Notes under the pieces: generated by a model
The model's input: only the letters and a program-made list of their open reading frames with translations
Told to the model about the DNA's origin: nothing
Database searches by the model: none
In this document: in pieces, positions 10,403 to 19,451 of the stretch
Position numbering within the stretch: position 1 is the first letter of the stretch
Layout of the letters: every line of letters begins with the position of its first letter
Assembly (NCBI GenBank): GCA_039180875.1
Contig: JBCDCY010000006.1
Span: forward strand, 163,808 to 227,807
Reading direction: 5' to 3'
DNA: 64,000 nucleotides
Origin: JBCDCY01 sp039180875
GTDB lineage: Bacteria > Pseudomonadota > Alphaproteobacteria > Rhodobacterales > Rhodobacteraceae
Translations under genes and position numbers: made by a program

Positions 10403-12271
10403 ATGCTGAAGCGAATGCGCGGCTCCTCGATCTTCATGTGGCTGATCCTCGGCCTGCTCTTCGTCGGGCTCGTGGGCTTCGGCACCGTGGGCACGGTGGG
10501 CATCAGCGGCCTCGGCAGCGGTACGGTGGCCGAGGTGGGGGACGAGGATGTGCCGCTTGACGACTATGTGCGCGAGCTGCAGCGCCAGCAGCGATTGCTG
10601 ACGCAGCGCACCGGCCGCCCACTGACCATCGCGGAGCTCAGGGCCAACGGCATCGACGCCAACGTGCTGCAACTGCTGATCCGCACCGCCACCCTGTCGG
10701 CGGAGGCGCGCGATCTCGGCATTTCCGCCACCGACGACATGGTGCGCACCGCGGTGATCGAGGATCCGAATTTCGGCGGCCCCGGGGCCTTCAGCGAAGA
10801 GATCTACCGCCTGACGCTGGATCGCAGCGGCCTCACCCGCCGCGCCTATGAGGAGCGGGTGCGGGGCGAGCTTGCCCGGGACCAGGTTCAGGACGCCGTG
10901 GTCGCCGGGGCGATGGTGCCCGATACGGCGCTCACCACGGTGCTGGCGTTCCTGGGCGAGACCCGCGACATCGTTTGGGTGCCCGTCGCCGTCGATCGCG
11001 ACGCCGTGCCGGAGGATCCGGGCGACGCGGTGCTGCAGAGCTTTCACGCCGACAATCCGGAGCTCTTCACCCGCCCGGTGACCCGCCAGGTGCGCGCCGC
11101 GATCCTGTCGCTCGACAACCTCGCGGCGACGCTTGAGGTGGACGAGGCCGATCTGCGGGCCGAGTTCGACGCCCGGCTCGCCCAGTTCCAGACGCCCGAG
11201 CGGCGCTTCGTCGACCGCATCGCCTTCCCCGATCTCACCGCGGCGGAGGAGGCGGTGACGACCATCCGCGCCGGCGAGTTGACGCTCGAGGCGCTGGCGG
11301 AGGAGCGGGGCCTCGACCCCGCCGATCTCGCCCTCGGCGAAGTGCGGGCCGATGAGCTGCGCGGCGCGGAACGCGACGCCGTCTTCGGCAGCGATCAGAC
11401 CGGCGTGGTCGATCCAGTGGCCACCGACCTCGGCGCCGTGGTCTTTCGCGTCAACGCCATCGTGCCGGCGCGCGAGCGCGGCTTTGAGGATGTGCGCGAG
11501 GAGCTGCGGCTGGAGATCGCCCGGGCCGAGGCCAACGTGGTGCTGGTCGATGAGGCGCTGAATGCCGAGGAGCTGATCGCCGGCGGCGCCACCTTGGCCG
11601 AGCTCGCCAATGAGACGCCGTTCGTCCTGGTCGAGGGCGCGGTCACCGAGGCCGGCAGCGAAGAGCCGGCGCTCAACGACCCCGCCATCCTCGCCGAGGT
11701 CTTCGCGGCGGATGTGGACGAAGACCGCGATCTCCGCGATCTGGCCGCCGGCGGCAGCTTCGCCATCCGGGTGATCGAGGAGTTGCCCGAGGCGCTCCGC
11801 CCCTTTGCCGACGTGCGCGATGACGTACTGGCCGCCTGGCGCGACGACGCCCGAGTGGCGGCGGCGCGGGAGGAGGCCGAGGGGGTGCTGACGCTGCTCG
11901 CCGATGGCCGAACACTCGCCCAATTGGCAGCCGATCAGGACCTAGCGCTCGAGCGGTTCGCGGGCCTTTCCCGCGACGGAGCGGACGCCGTGCCGGCCGC
12001 CCTGATCGAGCCGGCCTTTGCCCTCGCCCCCGGGGAAAGCGAGATCGTCGAGGTGGACGGCGAGACCCTCGCCGTCCTCTCCGTCAGTGCGATCCACGAG
12101 GCCGACCCGAACGATCCCGCCGAACGTGGTCGGCGGGAGATCCTGGCCCAGAACTTTGACCAGGGCCTCGCCTCCGACATTTTCAGTTATTTCACCTTCG
12201 GGCTGCAGGCGCAGCATCCGGCGACCGTGAACCAGAGCATGCTGGACCAGGTCCACGCCACCCTGCCCTGA
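10403..12271 (+). CDS. PpiD-like peptidyl-prolyl isomerase / SurA N-terminal domain protein
   Basis: 622 residues. A short cytoplasmic N-terminus (MLKRMRGSS) precedes one membrane anchor (about 9-33). A SurA_N-3-like domain follows (VAEVGDEDVPLDDYVRELQRQ ... GIDANVLQLLI), then a long periplasmic region with a parvulin-like segment around 255-360 (RRFVDRIAFPD, DLALGEV). It fits the PpiD class of inner-membrane-anchored periplasmic chaperones that help outer-membrane and secreted proteins to fold. The parvulin residues are divergent, so catalytic activity is uncertain. In Rhodobacterales such a gene often precedes trpE, as here, with a gap of 12 bp that suggests cotranscription. Confidence 0.85.
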   Translation: MLKRMRGSSIFMWLILGLLFVGLVGFGTVGTVGISGLGSGTVAEVGDEDVPLDDYVRELQRQQRLLTQRTGRPLTIAELRANGIDANVLQLLIRTATLSAEARDLGISATDDMVRTAVIEDPNFGGPGAFSEEIYRLTLDRSGLTRRAYEERVRGELARDQVQDAVVAGAMVPDTALTTVLAFLGETRDIVWVPVAVDRDAVPEDPGDAVLQSFHADNPELFTRPVTRQVRAAILSLDNLAATLEVDEADLRAEFDARLAQFQTPERRFVDRIAFPDLTAAEEAVTTIRAGELTLEALAEERGLDPADLALGEVRADELRGAERDAVFGSDQTGVVDPVATDLGAVVFRVNAIVPARERGFEDVREELRLEIARAEANVVLVDEALNAEELIAGGATLAELANETPFVLVEGAVTEAGSEEPALNDPAILAEVFAADVDEDRDLRDLAAGGSFAIRVIEELPEALRPFADVRDDVLAAWRDDARVAAAREEAEGVLTLLADGRTLAQLAADQDLALERFAGLSRDGADAVPAALIEPAFALAPGESEIVEVDGETLAVLSVSAIHEADPNDPAERGRREILAQNFDQGLASDIFSYFTFGLQAQHPATVNQSMLDQVHATLP

Positions 12272-12283
12272 GGCCTGGCCGGC

Positions 12284-13798
12284 GTGGAGCTGTTTCCCGA
12301 GTTTTCCGTTTTCGAGGCCGGCCACGGGGCAGGCCGCAACCAGATCGTCTGGACCCGGCTGGTCGCCGACCTCGACACGCCTGTCTCGCTGATGCTGAAG
12401 CTCGCCCAGGCGCGGGCCAACAGCTTCGTCCTTGAAAGCGTCACCGGCGGCGAGGTGCGCGGGCGTTACTCCGGCATCGGCATGAAGCCCGATCTGATTT
12501 GGCGCTGCCGCGGCCGGGTGGCCGAGATCAACCGCCAGGCGCGCTACGATGCCGAGGCCTTCGATGTGGAGGCCGACGATCCGCTCACTTCGCTCCGCAA
12601 CCTGCTGGAGCAATGCCGGATCGACCTGCCGGAGGGCATGCCGGCGATCGCCGCGGGCCTCTTCGGCTATCTCGGCTACGACATGGTGCGCCTGGTCGAG
12701 CATCTGCCGGACGTGAACCCCGATCCCCTCGGCCTGCCGGACGCGCTGCTGCTGCGGCCCACGGTCACCTGCGTGGTCGATGCGGTGAAGGGCGAGATCC
12801 TGCTGGCGAGCCCGGCCTGGGCCGATAGCGACCTCTCCGCCCGCGCGGCCTACGCCCAGGCGGCGGAGCGGGTGATGGACGCCGTCGCCGATCTCGACCG
12901 GCAGCCGCCGGCCGAGACCCGCGATCTCGGCCGGGCCGATGCGATCGACGAGGGCGACGCCGTCTCCAACACCAGCGAGAGCGCTTATCGCCAGATGGTG
13001 CTGCGGGCCAAGGACTACATCGCGGCCGGCGATATCTTTCAGGTGGTGCCGAGCCAGCGCTGGGCGAAGCCCTTTGCCGCGCCGCCCTTCGCGCTCTACC
13101 GCGCGCTTCGCCGGCTGAACCCCTCACCCTTCATGTTCTTCTTCAACCTCGGCGGCTTCCAGGTCATCGGCGCGAGCCCGGAGATCCTGGTGCGGGTACG
13201 CGACGGCGTGGTCACCGTGCGCCCGATCGCCGGCACGAGGCCGCGGGGTGAGACGACGGAGGAGGACCGCGCGCTGGAGGCCGAGTTGCTGGCCGATCCC
13301 AAGGAGCGGGCGGAGCATCTGATGCTGCTCGACCTCGGCCGCAACGATGTGGGCCGGGTGGCGGAGATCGGCACGGTGGTGCCGGACGAGCAGTTCGTGA
13401 TCGAGCGCTACAGCCACGTGATGCACATCGTCTCCAACGTCATCGGCACCTTGCGGGGCGATCAGGATGCCTTGGCGGCGTTGCTTGCGGGCTCACCCGC
13501 CGGCACCGTCTCCGGCGCGCCCAAGGTGCGGGCGATGGAGATCATCGACGAGCTGGAGGTGGAGAAGCGCGGCATCTACGGCGGCGGGGTCGGCTATTTC
13601 TCGGCCGGGGGCGAGATGGACTTCTGCATCGCCTTGCGGACCGCCGTGCTACAGGACGGCACGCTTTACGTGCAGGCCGGGGGCGGCGTGGTGCACGACA
13701 GCGACCCCGGCGCCGAATACGAAGAGACCGTCAACAAGGCCAAGGCGCTGATGCGCGCCGCCGACGAGGCACAACGCTTCCGCACGGGCGGCAACTGA
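12284..13798 (+). CDS. trpE: Anthranilate synthase component I
   Basis: A 504-residue chorismate-using subunit that makes anthranilate, the first step of tryptophan synthesis, using ammonia supplied by TrpG. The N-terminal regulatory part contains the feedback-type LES motif (FVLESVTGGEVRGRYS). The catalytic domain shows IPxAGTRPRG (RPIAGTRPRGETTEEDR), LDLGRNDVGRVAE, AGSPAGTVSGAPKVRAMEII, YGGGVGYF and the terminal AGGGVVHDSDPGAEYEET. The start is GTG 12284, 12 bp after the PpiD stop, so expression probably depends partly on that upstream gene. The amidotransferase gene is not adjacent: a divergent deacetylase gene separates them. Confidence 0.95.
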   Translation: MELFPEFSVFEAGHGAGRNQIVWTRLVADLDTPVSLMLKLAQARANSFVLESVTGGEVRGRYSGIGMKPDLIWRCRGRVAEINRQARYDAEAFDVEADDPLTSLRNLLEQCRIDLPEGMPAIAAGLFGYLGYDMVRLVEHLPDVNPDPLGLPDALLLRPTVTCVVDAVKGEILLASPAWADSDLSARAAYAQAAERVMDAVADLDRQPPAETRDLGRADAIDEGDAVSNTSESAYRQMVLRAKDYIAAGDIFQVVPSQRWAKPFAAPPFALYRALRRLNPSPFMFFFNLGGFQVIGASPEILVRVRDGVVTVRPIAGTRPRGETTEEDRALEAELLADPKERAEHLMLLDLGRNDVGRVAEIGTVVPDEQFVIERYSHVMHIVSNVIGTLRGDQDALAALLAGSPAGTVSGAPKVRAMEIIDELEVEKRGIYGGGVGYFSAGGEMDFCIALRTAVLQDGTLYVQAGGGVVHDSDPGAEYEETVNKAKALMRAADEAQRFRTGGN

Positions 13799-13839
13799 GC
13801 GACTTGGGTGCCGGTAGGAAGCGGGTGCTGCTAAGCGGA

Positions 13840-13861
13840 ACCGCGGCGCAAGCGCCACGGT
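13840..13861. terminator. Possible terminator between convergent trpE and deacetylase genes
   Basis: Short inverted repeat ACCGCGGCGC / GCGCCACGGT with one mismatch and a very small loop, in the 95-bp gap between two convergent stops. No T-tract is present. Position is the main argument. Confidence 0.35.
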
Positions 13862-13893
13862 ACGATCTCTCCTGATCCATCCGCCGGCGGTGG

Positions 13894-15717
13894 TCAGCTC
13901 GCGTCGGCGGTCTCTGCGATCAGGCCGCTGATCGGGGCGACCTCGATAGAGCGGCCCCGGGACGACAGCAACCAGGAATAGAGCGTGGTGACGGTCTCGG
14001 GCCGCGTACGCCCAACCACCACGGCCGAGCCGGCCGTAATGGCGCTGCGGAGCGCCCCGTCGAGCTGGGCTTTGATGTTGCCCGCCTCCGGCCGCACGTC
14101 GATCATCCGCACGGCGGTGGCGCTCGGCACGCCTGCGGCCGCGGCCCGGGCCGACACGTTGTTGATCAGCCCCGATCCGCCGTGGGTAACGAGGAGGTGG
14201 CCCGAGGGGGCGAGGGCGGCCAGCACCGTCTCGGCCAGGCGGTTGTCGCTCGGCAGCGCGCCCTCCTCCGCATCTAGGAAGCCGACAGCGCCCGGCACAT
14301 CGGCCGCGAACTTGGAGAGATCGGCGGCGATCTCCTCGCTCGAACGACCGGGGGCCACCGCGTCCTTGCCGCTGTCGATCAGGGCGACGACCTCGAACCC
14401 CGCATCGCGGAGGGCCCAGGCCCGCCGCGCCGTGGCCTCACCGCCGGGGCGGAGAGCGAAGGTGATGGGCAGGGCGGCGGCGTCGATGCCGATCAGGCTG
14501 TCGAGCGGCAGGCCCTCCTCGCCCACGTCGATGAGGATGATGGAGAGCAGCGGGCGCTCGCTCTCTCGGGTGAAGCCGGCCGCGAAGGCGCGCCAGGCGG
14601 GACCGTCGGCCACCGGGGTGGGCGGCAGGGCCTCCTCCTCGCTCCCGGGCGTGGCGGAGGCCGAGGCGGGGGCCGGCTGCTGATCGGAGGCGGTCGCCGT
14701 CTCGCTGCTCGCGGCGAGGTCGATCGGCGCCTCCTCCACCGTCTCGGCTGGTGCGCTGGTGTCGGGATCCCGGGTCGTGACCGGCAGCGGATTGGCGTCC
14801 GGCGCGGTCTCCGGTGCGCTGTCATTGGTGCTGGCGACGTCGGGCGCTTCGCTCGGGGTGGCCTCGATCGGGCGGTCGTCGGAGGCGAGGTCGCCGGCGA
14901 CGTCCATCGCCACCTCCTCCGCTGCCGGGGCGGGCGCCTGGACCGGGGCGACTTCGGAGGCGACGGGGCTTTGCGTCACCGTGGCCTCATCCGCGGCGAC
15001 GCTTTCCATCGGCGCGATCTCGGTCTGGGCCTCGGGCCCAGGATCGGAGTCGGGATCGGTGCCGGCGGTTGCGTCCTCGGGGGGAGAGGCGGCGGCCTCC
15101 TCCGGCGCGTCGGCCTCCTCCACCACCAGCGGCGGCGCGATCGGCGGCGCAGGCGGTGCGATCGGGGCGTCAGTGATGGCATTCGGCGCGGCGAAGCGGC
15201 CGGGCGCGCCGGTCTCCGGCGTGTCCTCGACGACGGTGGTGCGCACGTCGGGGGCCTGCTCCGGCACCGGCTGGCTCGCGCCGCCGCCACCGACGGCGAG
15301 ACCGGTCGGGCGCGGCGCGCCGGCATCGGTGTTGCGCGGGACCGACGGCGCGACGGGCGTGGCCGGCGCGATGGCGCCAGGGGCCCTGGCCTGCGGCGGC
15401 ACTTGCGGCGTCTCGCTCCGCGGGGTGCCCACACGCTCCACCGAGGGGCGGTCAGGCGTGGCGGTGTCATCGTCGGCCGCCGGGTCATCGGCCGTCTCGC
15501 CGGCCGGCGGTTGGTCGTCCTCAGCCTGCTCCGCAGGCGTCTCTGCCGGGTTGTCGGGCGTCAGCACCGCCAGGCGCTGCAGCTCCGGCGCCGGGCCGGG
15601 ATAGTCGGACAATGGGAAAAAGGCCGAGAAGCCGACGAACGCGATCGCCGCCAAACATAGCCCCAGGAATGCACCGAGACCGGTGCTGCCGCGTTTGCCC
15701 GCCCGTTCGCCTGCCAA
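13894..15717 (-). CDS. Divergent polysaccharide deacetylase with long disordered linker
   Basis: About 607 residues. An N-terminal cytoplasmic stub and one membrane anchor (GAFLGLCLAAIAFVGFSAFF) are followed by roughly 330 residues rich in Pro, Ala, Glu, Asp, Thr and Val, without apparent fold. The last ~220 residues form a divergent polysaccharide deacetylase domain (COG2861 type: RPLLSIILIDVGEEG, LPITFALRP, GFEVVALIDS, GHLLVTHGG, VVVGRTRPETV). The catalytic part would sit in the periplasm, tethered by the linker. I prefer the TTG start at 15717 because GAGGAGGGA lies just upstream. An ATG at 15780 would add 21 residues but has no such site. The gene separates trpE from trpG and diverges from trpG. 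Confidence 0.85.
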   Translation of the reverse strand: MAGERAGKRGSTGLGAFLGLCLAAIAFVGFSAFFPLSDYPGPAPELQRLAVLTPDNPAETPAEQAEDDQPPAGETADDPAADDDTATPDRPSVERVGTPRSETPQVPPQARAPGAIAPATPVAPSVPRNTDAGAPRPTGLAVGGGGASQPVPEQAPDVRTTVVEDTPETGAPGRFAAPNAITDAPIAPPAPPIAPPLVVEEADAPEEAAASPPEDATAGTDPDSDPGPEAQTEIAPMESVAADEATVTQSPVASEVAPVQAPAPAAEEVAMDVAGDLASDDRPIEATPSEAPDVASTNDSAPETAPDANPLPVTTRDPDTSAPAETVEEAPIDLAASSETATASDQQPAPASASATPGSEEEALPPTPVADGPAWRAFAAGFTRESERPLLSIILIDVGEEGLPLDSLIGIDAAALPITFALRPGGEATARRAWALRDAGFEVVALIDSGKDAVAPGRSSEEIAADLSKFAADVPGAVGFLDAEEGALPSDNRLAETVLAALAPSGHLLVTHGGSGLINNVSARAAAAGVPSATAVRMIDVRPEAGNIKAQLDGALRSAITAGSAVVVGRTRPETVTTLYSWLLSSRGRSIEVAPISGLIAETADAS

Positions 15718-15898
15718 TTGTCCCTCCTCGCCTCTGCTCGCTCCCACGGGGTCCCTGCCAACGACCCGCGCCCGGTGCATGGATCCGGCGCATGGATCCA
15801 GTGCGTGGATGCCGTGCTTCTACACTGGCATCTTCCGCTGGTTACAGGCAAAAAACGCACAAACACAACGCGTCAGAACAGACCGGAATGCGCCTACA

Positions 15899-16480
15899 AT
15901 GATCCTGTTGATCGACAATTATGACAGCTTTACGTACAACCTGGTTCATTATCTAGGCCAACTCGGCACGCCGCCGCTGGTGAAGCGCAACGATGCGCTG
16001 AGCGTTGCCGAGGCGATGGCGCTGAACCCGGCGGCCATCGTCCTGTCCCCCGGGCCATGCGATCCGGATCGGGCCGGCATCTGCCTCGAGCTGACGACGG
16101 CCGCGGCGGAGGCGAAGCTGCCGCTTCTCGGCGTCTGCCTCGGGCATCAGACCATCGGCCAGGCCTTCGGCGGCCGGGTCGAACGGGCCGGGCGGATCAT
16201 GCACGGCAAGGTCGATGCGGTCGCGCACCAGGGCAAGGGCGTGCTGGCCGACCTGCCGAGCCCGTTCGATGCGACCCGCTACCACTCGCTGGCCGTGGCG
16301 CGGGAGGGATTGCCGGACTGCCTCGAGATCACGGCAGAGACCGACGACGGTACGATCATGGGCCTCTCCCACCGCGACCTGCCGATCCACGGTGTGCAGT
16401 TTCACCCGGAATCCATCGCCTCCGAACACGGTCACGCGCTGCTCGGCAATTTCCTCGCGATGGCGAAGGTGCCGGCGTGA
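15899..16480 (+). CDS. trpG: Anthranilate synthase component II (glutamine amidotransferase)
   Basis: A 193-residue class I glutamine amidotransferase that feeds ammonia to TrpE. It begins MILLIDNYDSFTYNLVHYL, has the oxyanion motif LSPGPCDPDRAGI, the nucleophile GVCLGHQ (Cys in the expected position near 80) and the catalytic HPES near the C-terminus (VQFHPESIASEHG). It may also serve as PabA for folate synthesis, as in many bacteria, since no separate pabA is seen. ATG 15899 was chosen over an open frame reaching back to 15683, because the amidotransferase fold begins exactly at MILLIDN. It is the first gene of the trpG-trpD-ung-trpC-moaC-moeA run. Confidence 0.95.
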   Translation: MILLIDNYDSFTYNLVHYLGQLGTPPLVKRNDALSVAEAMALNPAAIVLSPGPCDPDRAGICLELTTAAAEAKLPLLGVCLGHQTIGQAFGGRVERAGRIMHGKVDAVAHQGKGVLADLPSPFDATRYHSLAVAREGLPDCLEITAETDDGTIMGLSHRDLPIHGVQFHPESIASEHGHALLGNFLAMAKVPA

Positions 16481-16488
16481 GGACCCCG

Positions 16489-17493
16489 ATGCAGGAGTTC
16501 ATCGCCACGGCCGCCGACCGGCCGCTTACCCGGGCGGAGGCGGAGGTCGCCTTCACCACGATCATGGAGGGGGATGCGACGCCGGCCCAGATCGGCGGCT
16601 TCCTCATGGCCCTCCGCGCCCGGGGCGAGACGGTGGGGGAATATGCCGCCGCCGCCGGGGTGATGCGCGCAAAATGCGCCGCCGTCCGGGCGCCGGCCGA
16701 TGCCATCGACATCGTCGGCACGGGCGGGGATGGCAAGGGCACGCTGAACATCTCCACCGCTACGGCCTTCGTCGTCGCCGGTGCGGGGGTGACGGTGGCC
16801 AAGCACGGCAACCGCAACCTCTCCTCCAAATCCGGTGCGGCCGATGCGCTGGGCGAGCTTGGCGTCGACGTGATGGTGGGGCCCGCGGTAGTGGAGCGCG
16901 CCATCGCCGGCACCGGCATCGGCTTCATGATGGCGCCGATGCACCACCCGGCGACGCGCCACGTGATGCCCGCCCGTCAGGAGCTTGGGGCGCGCACCAT
17001 CTTCAACATCCTCGGCCCGCTCACCAATCCCGCGGGCGTCAAGCGCCAGCTCACCGGCGCCTTCGCCCGGGAGCTGATCCAGCCGATGGCGGAGACCTTG
17101 GGCATGCTCGGGGCGGAGCGCGCGTGGGTCGTGCATGGGGCGGACGGCACGGACGAGATCTCCATCGCCGGCGAGACCTACGTGGCGGCGTGGGAGGGCG
17201 ACGCGGTGCGGTCGTTCGAGATCACGCCCGACGATGCCGGCCTGCCCACCCATCCGTTCGAGGCGATCCTGGGCGGCACGCCGGCGGAGAATGCCGCGGC
17301 CCTTCGCGCCGTGCTGCAGGGGGAGCCCGGGGCCTATCGCGACGCCGTGCTTCTGAACGCCGCCGCCGCCCTGGTCATCGCCGGGAAGGTCGAGGATCTG
17401 CGCACCGGGGCCGCCATGGCCCGCGACGCCATCGACAGCGGGGCAGCGCAGCGCAAGGTCGCGGCGCTTGCCGCAGCGACGCAAGCGGGCTGA
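16489..17493 (+). CDS. trpD: Anthranilate phosphoribosyltransferase
   Basis: A 334-residue enzyme joining anthranilate to PRPP, the second step of tryptophan synthesis. It shows the PRPP-binding GTGGDGKGTLNIST, the KHGNRNLSSKSGAADALGELG motif, the anthranilate-site FMMAPMHHPATRHV, and FNILGPLTNPAG. Length is normal. ATG 16489 follows TGAGGA. A GTG at 16477 overlapping the trpG stop (GTGA) is in frame and would add four residues, so either start is possible and both imply translational coupling to trpG. Confidence 0.95.
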   Translation: MQEFIATAADRPLTRAEAEVAFTTIMEGDATPAQIGGFLMALRARGETVGEYAAAAGVMRAKCAAVRAPADAIDIVGTGGDGKGTLNISTATAFVVAGAGVTVAKHGNRNLSSKSGAADALGELGVDVMVGPAVVERAIAGTGIGFMMAPMHHPATRHVMPARQELGARTIFNILGPLTNPAGVKRQLTGAFARELIQPMAETLGMLGAERAWVVHGADGTDEISIAGETYVAAWEGDAVRSFEITPDDAGLPTHPFEAILGGTPAENAAALRAVLQGEPGAYRDAVLLNAAAALVIAGKVEDLRTGAAMARDAIDSGAAQRKVAALAAATQAG

Positions 17494-17494
17494 G

Positions 17495-18169
17495 ATGCAG
17501 ATCCCGACCGACGGCCTCGGCGCCTGGGCGGCGCTCCCGTTCTTTCGCGACGATGCCCTCGCCAAGGTGCAAACCCTGATCACGGCAAGCCACGAGCCCT
17601 TCCTCCCCGCGCCAGAGAACGTCTTTGCCGCGCTGAAGCGGACCCAACCCGACGCCGTGCGCGTGGTGATCCTGGGGCAGGACCCCTACCCTACGCCCGG
17701 CCACGCCAACGGCCTCGCCTTCTCCGTCGCGCCCGGCGTGGCGCTGCCGAAGTCGCTCGCCAACATCTATCGCGAGCTGGAGGAGGATGTGGGCGGAACG
17801 CCGCCGGACGGTGATCTGTCGGGCTGGGCCGATCAGGGCGTGCTGCTTCTCAACACCGTGTTGACGGTGCAGCGGGGTCACCCGAACAGCCATCGCAATA
17901 TGGGGTGGGAGCAGTTGGCTGGAGAGGTGCTGATGCATCTCTCTGCCCAGCCCCGCGCCTTCCTCCTCTGGGGCAAACCAGCCCAGAAGCAGCGGCGCTA
18001 CGTGCTGGATCAGGCCGACCATCTGTTCGTCGAAACCGCCCATCCCTCGCCGCTTTCTGCTCACCGCGGCTTCTTCGGCGCGCGCCCGTTCTCTCGCGTC
18101 AACGAATGGCTTATGAAGAAAGGGCACGCGCCCATCGACTGGGCCGCGCCGGGAAGGGCGATACCATGA
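17495..18169 (+). CDS. ung: Uracil-DNA glycosylase, family 1
   Basis: A 224-residue DNA repair enzyme that removes uracil from DNA. The water-activating loop GQDPYPTPGHANGLAFSV and the minor-groove intercalation loop HPSPLSAHRGFFG are intact, as is LLLNTVLTVQRGHPNSH. ATG 17495 begins two bases after the trpD stop, and its own stop overlaps the trpC ATG (ATGA). It is therefore embedded in the tryptophan operon and must be cotranslated with it. No trp-related role is known for this family, so the placement appears to be a genome-organisation peculiarity. Confidence 0.95.
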   Translation: MQIPTDGLGAWAALPFFRDDALAKVQTLITASHEPFLPAPENVFAALKRTQPDAVRVVILGQDPYPTPGHANGLAFSVAPGVALPKSLANIYRELEEDVGGTPPDGDLSGWADQGVLLLNTVLTVQRGHPNSHRNMGWEQLAGEVLMHLSAQPRAFLLWGKPAQKQRRYVLDQADHLFVETAHPSPLSAHRGFFGARPFSRVNEWLMKKGHAPIDWAAPGRAIP

Positions 18170-18972
18170 CGATCCTCGACCGGATCAAGGCCTACAAGTT
18201 GGAGGAGGTGGCGACGCGGAAGGCCGCCCGCCCCCTCTCCGTGGTCGAGGAGGCGGCGCGCCAGGCGCCCCCGGTCCGCGACTTCGCCGGCGATCTTCGC
18301 CGGGCGGCGGAGCGGGGCTATGGCTTGATCGCGGAGATCAAGAAGGCGAGCCCGTCCAAGGGATTGATCCGGGCCGACTTCGAGCCCCCGACGCTCGCCC
18401 GTGCCTATGCCGACGGAGGTGCGACCTGCCTGTCGGTGCTGACCGACGGTCCCTCCTTCCAGGGCGACGACGCCTATCTGACGGCAGCGCGCGAGGCGGT
18501 CGACCTGCCGGTCCTGCGCAAGGATTTCCTCTACGATCCCTGGCAGGTGGCGGAGGCACGGGCCCTCGGCGCCGACTGCATCCTGATCATCATGGCCAGC
18601 GTCTCCAACGCTCAGGCGCAGGAGCTGGAGGCCGCTGCCCAGGCCTGGGATATGGCGGTACTGGTCGAGGTGCACGATGCCGAGGAGCTTGGCCGCGCAC
18701 TTCATCTAAAATCTGAGCTCATCGGCATTAACAACCGAAACTTGAAGACATTCGAGACATCGCTCGCTGTGACGGAAGAGCTTGCCCCCCGCGTCCCCGC
18801 CGACCGGCTGCTGGTGGCGGAGTCGGGGCTCGCGGCCCCCGCCGATCTCGCCCGGCTGGCACGGGTCGGGGCCCGCAGCTTCCTGATCGGCGAGAGCTTG
18901 ATGCGCCAGGCGGACGTAGCGGCGGCGACCCGGACGCTCCTGGCCCAGCCCGCGCCCCGCGCCGTGGCATGA
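18166..18972 (+). CDS. trpC: Indole-3-glycerol phosphate synthase
   Basis: A 268-residue TIM-barrel enzyme converting carboxyphenylamino-deoxyribulose phosphate into indole-3-glycerol phosphate. It shows IAEIKKASPSKGLIR, YADGGATCLSVLTD, VLRKDFLYDPWQV, VEVHDAEEL, LIGINNRNLKTFE and the phosphate-binding VAESGL and FLIGESLMR. It is monofunctional (no TrpF domain). The start overlaps the ung stop and the stop overlaps the moaC start (ATGA), showing tight coupling. trpF, trpB and trpA are not in the window. Confidence 0.95.
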   Translation: MTILDRIKAYKLEEVATRKAARPLSVVEEAARQAPPVRDFAGDLRRAAERGYGLIAEIKKASPSKGLIRADFEPPTLARAYADGGATCLSVLTDGPSFQGDDAYLTAAREAVDLPVLRKDFLYDPWQVAEARALGADCILIIMASVSNAQAQELEAAAQAWDMAVLVEVHDAEELGRALHLKSELIGINNRNLKTFETSLAVTEELAPRVPADRLLVAESGLAAPADLARLARVGARSFLIGESLMRQADVAAATRTLLAQPAPRAVA

Positions 18973-19451
18973 CGGGTCGCCTCACCCATTTCGACGCAGC
19001 GGGCGCGGCCCAGATGGTCGACGTGGGCGGGAAGGAGGTGACGGACCGCACCGCCATCGCCCGGGGCCAGGTGACCATGGCAGCGGAGACGGCAGCACTG
19101 ATCGCCGCGGGCAGCGCCGCTAAGGGCGACGTGCTGGGCGTCGCCCGGCTCGCCGGGATCATGGCGGCGAAACGCACGGCGGAGCTGATCCCGCTTTGCC
19201 ATCCCCTGCCCCTCTCGAAGGTCGCGGTGGAGCTCTCGGTCGCCCAGGATCCGCCCCGGGTCGAAATCTCCGCCACCGTGAAGACGAGCGGCCGGACCGG
19301 GGTGGAGATGGAGGCGCTCACCGCCGTCTCCGTCGCCGCGCTCACCGTCTACGACATGGTGAAGGCGGTGGATAAGGGCATGCGGATCTCAGAGATCCAC
19401 CTAAGTTTCAAGGAAGGCGGTGCCTCGGGCCGCTACGAGGCGCCGGCGTGA
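18969..19451 (+). CDS. moaC: Cyclic pyranopterin monophosphate synthase
   Basis: A 160-residue enzyme of molybdenum cofactor synthesis that, after MoaA, forms cyclic pyranopterin monophosphate from GTP-derived intermediate. It has the conserved LTHFDAAGAAQMVDVGGKEV start, KRTAELIPLCHPLPLSKV, VKTSGRTGVEMEALTAVSVAALTVYDM and VKAVDKGM motifs, the last containing the catalytic lysine region. It overlaps trpC upstream and moeA downstream by 4 bp each. The trpC-moaC-moeA order is one I associate with Rhodobacterales. Confidence 0.95.
   Translation: MTGRLTHFDAAGAAQMVDVGGKEVTDRTAIARGQVTMAAETAALIAAGSAAKGDVLGVARLAGIMAAKRTAELIPLCHPLPLSKVAVELSVAQDPPRVEISATVKTSGRTGVEMEALTAVSVAALTVYDMVKAVDKGMRISEIHLSFKEGGASGRYEAPA

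Noticed and set aside
15717..15898. Possible tryptophan attenuator leader upstream of trpG
   Set aside because: No short ORF rich in Trp codons and no paired terminator/antiterminator hairpins are visible in this interval.
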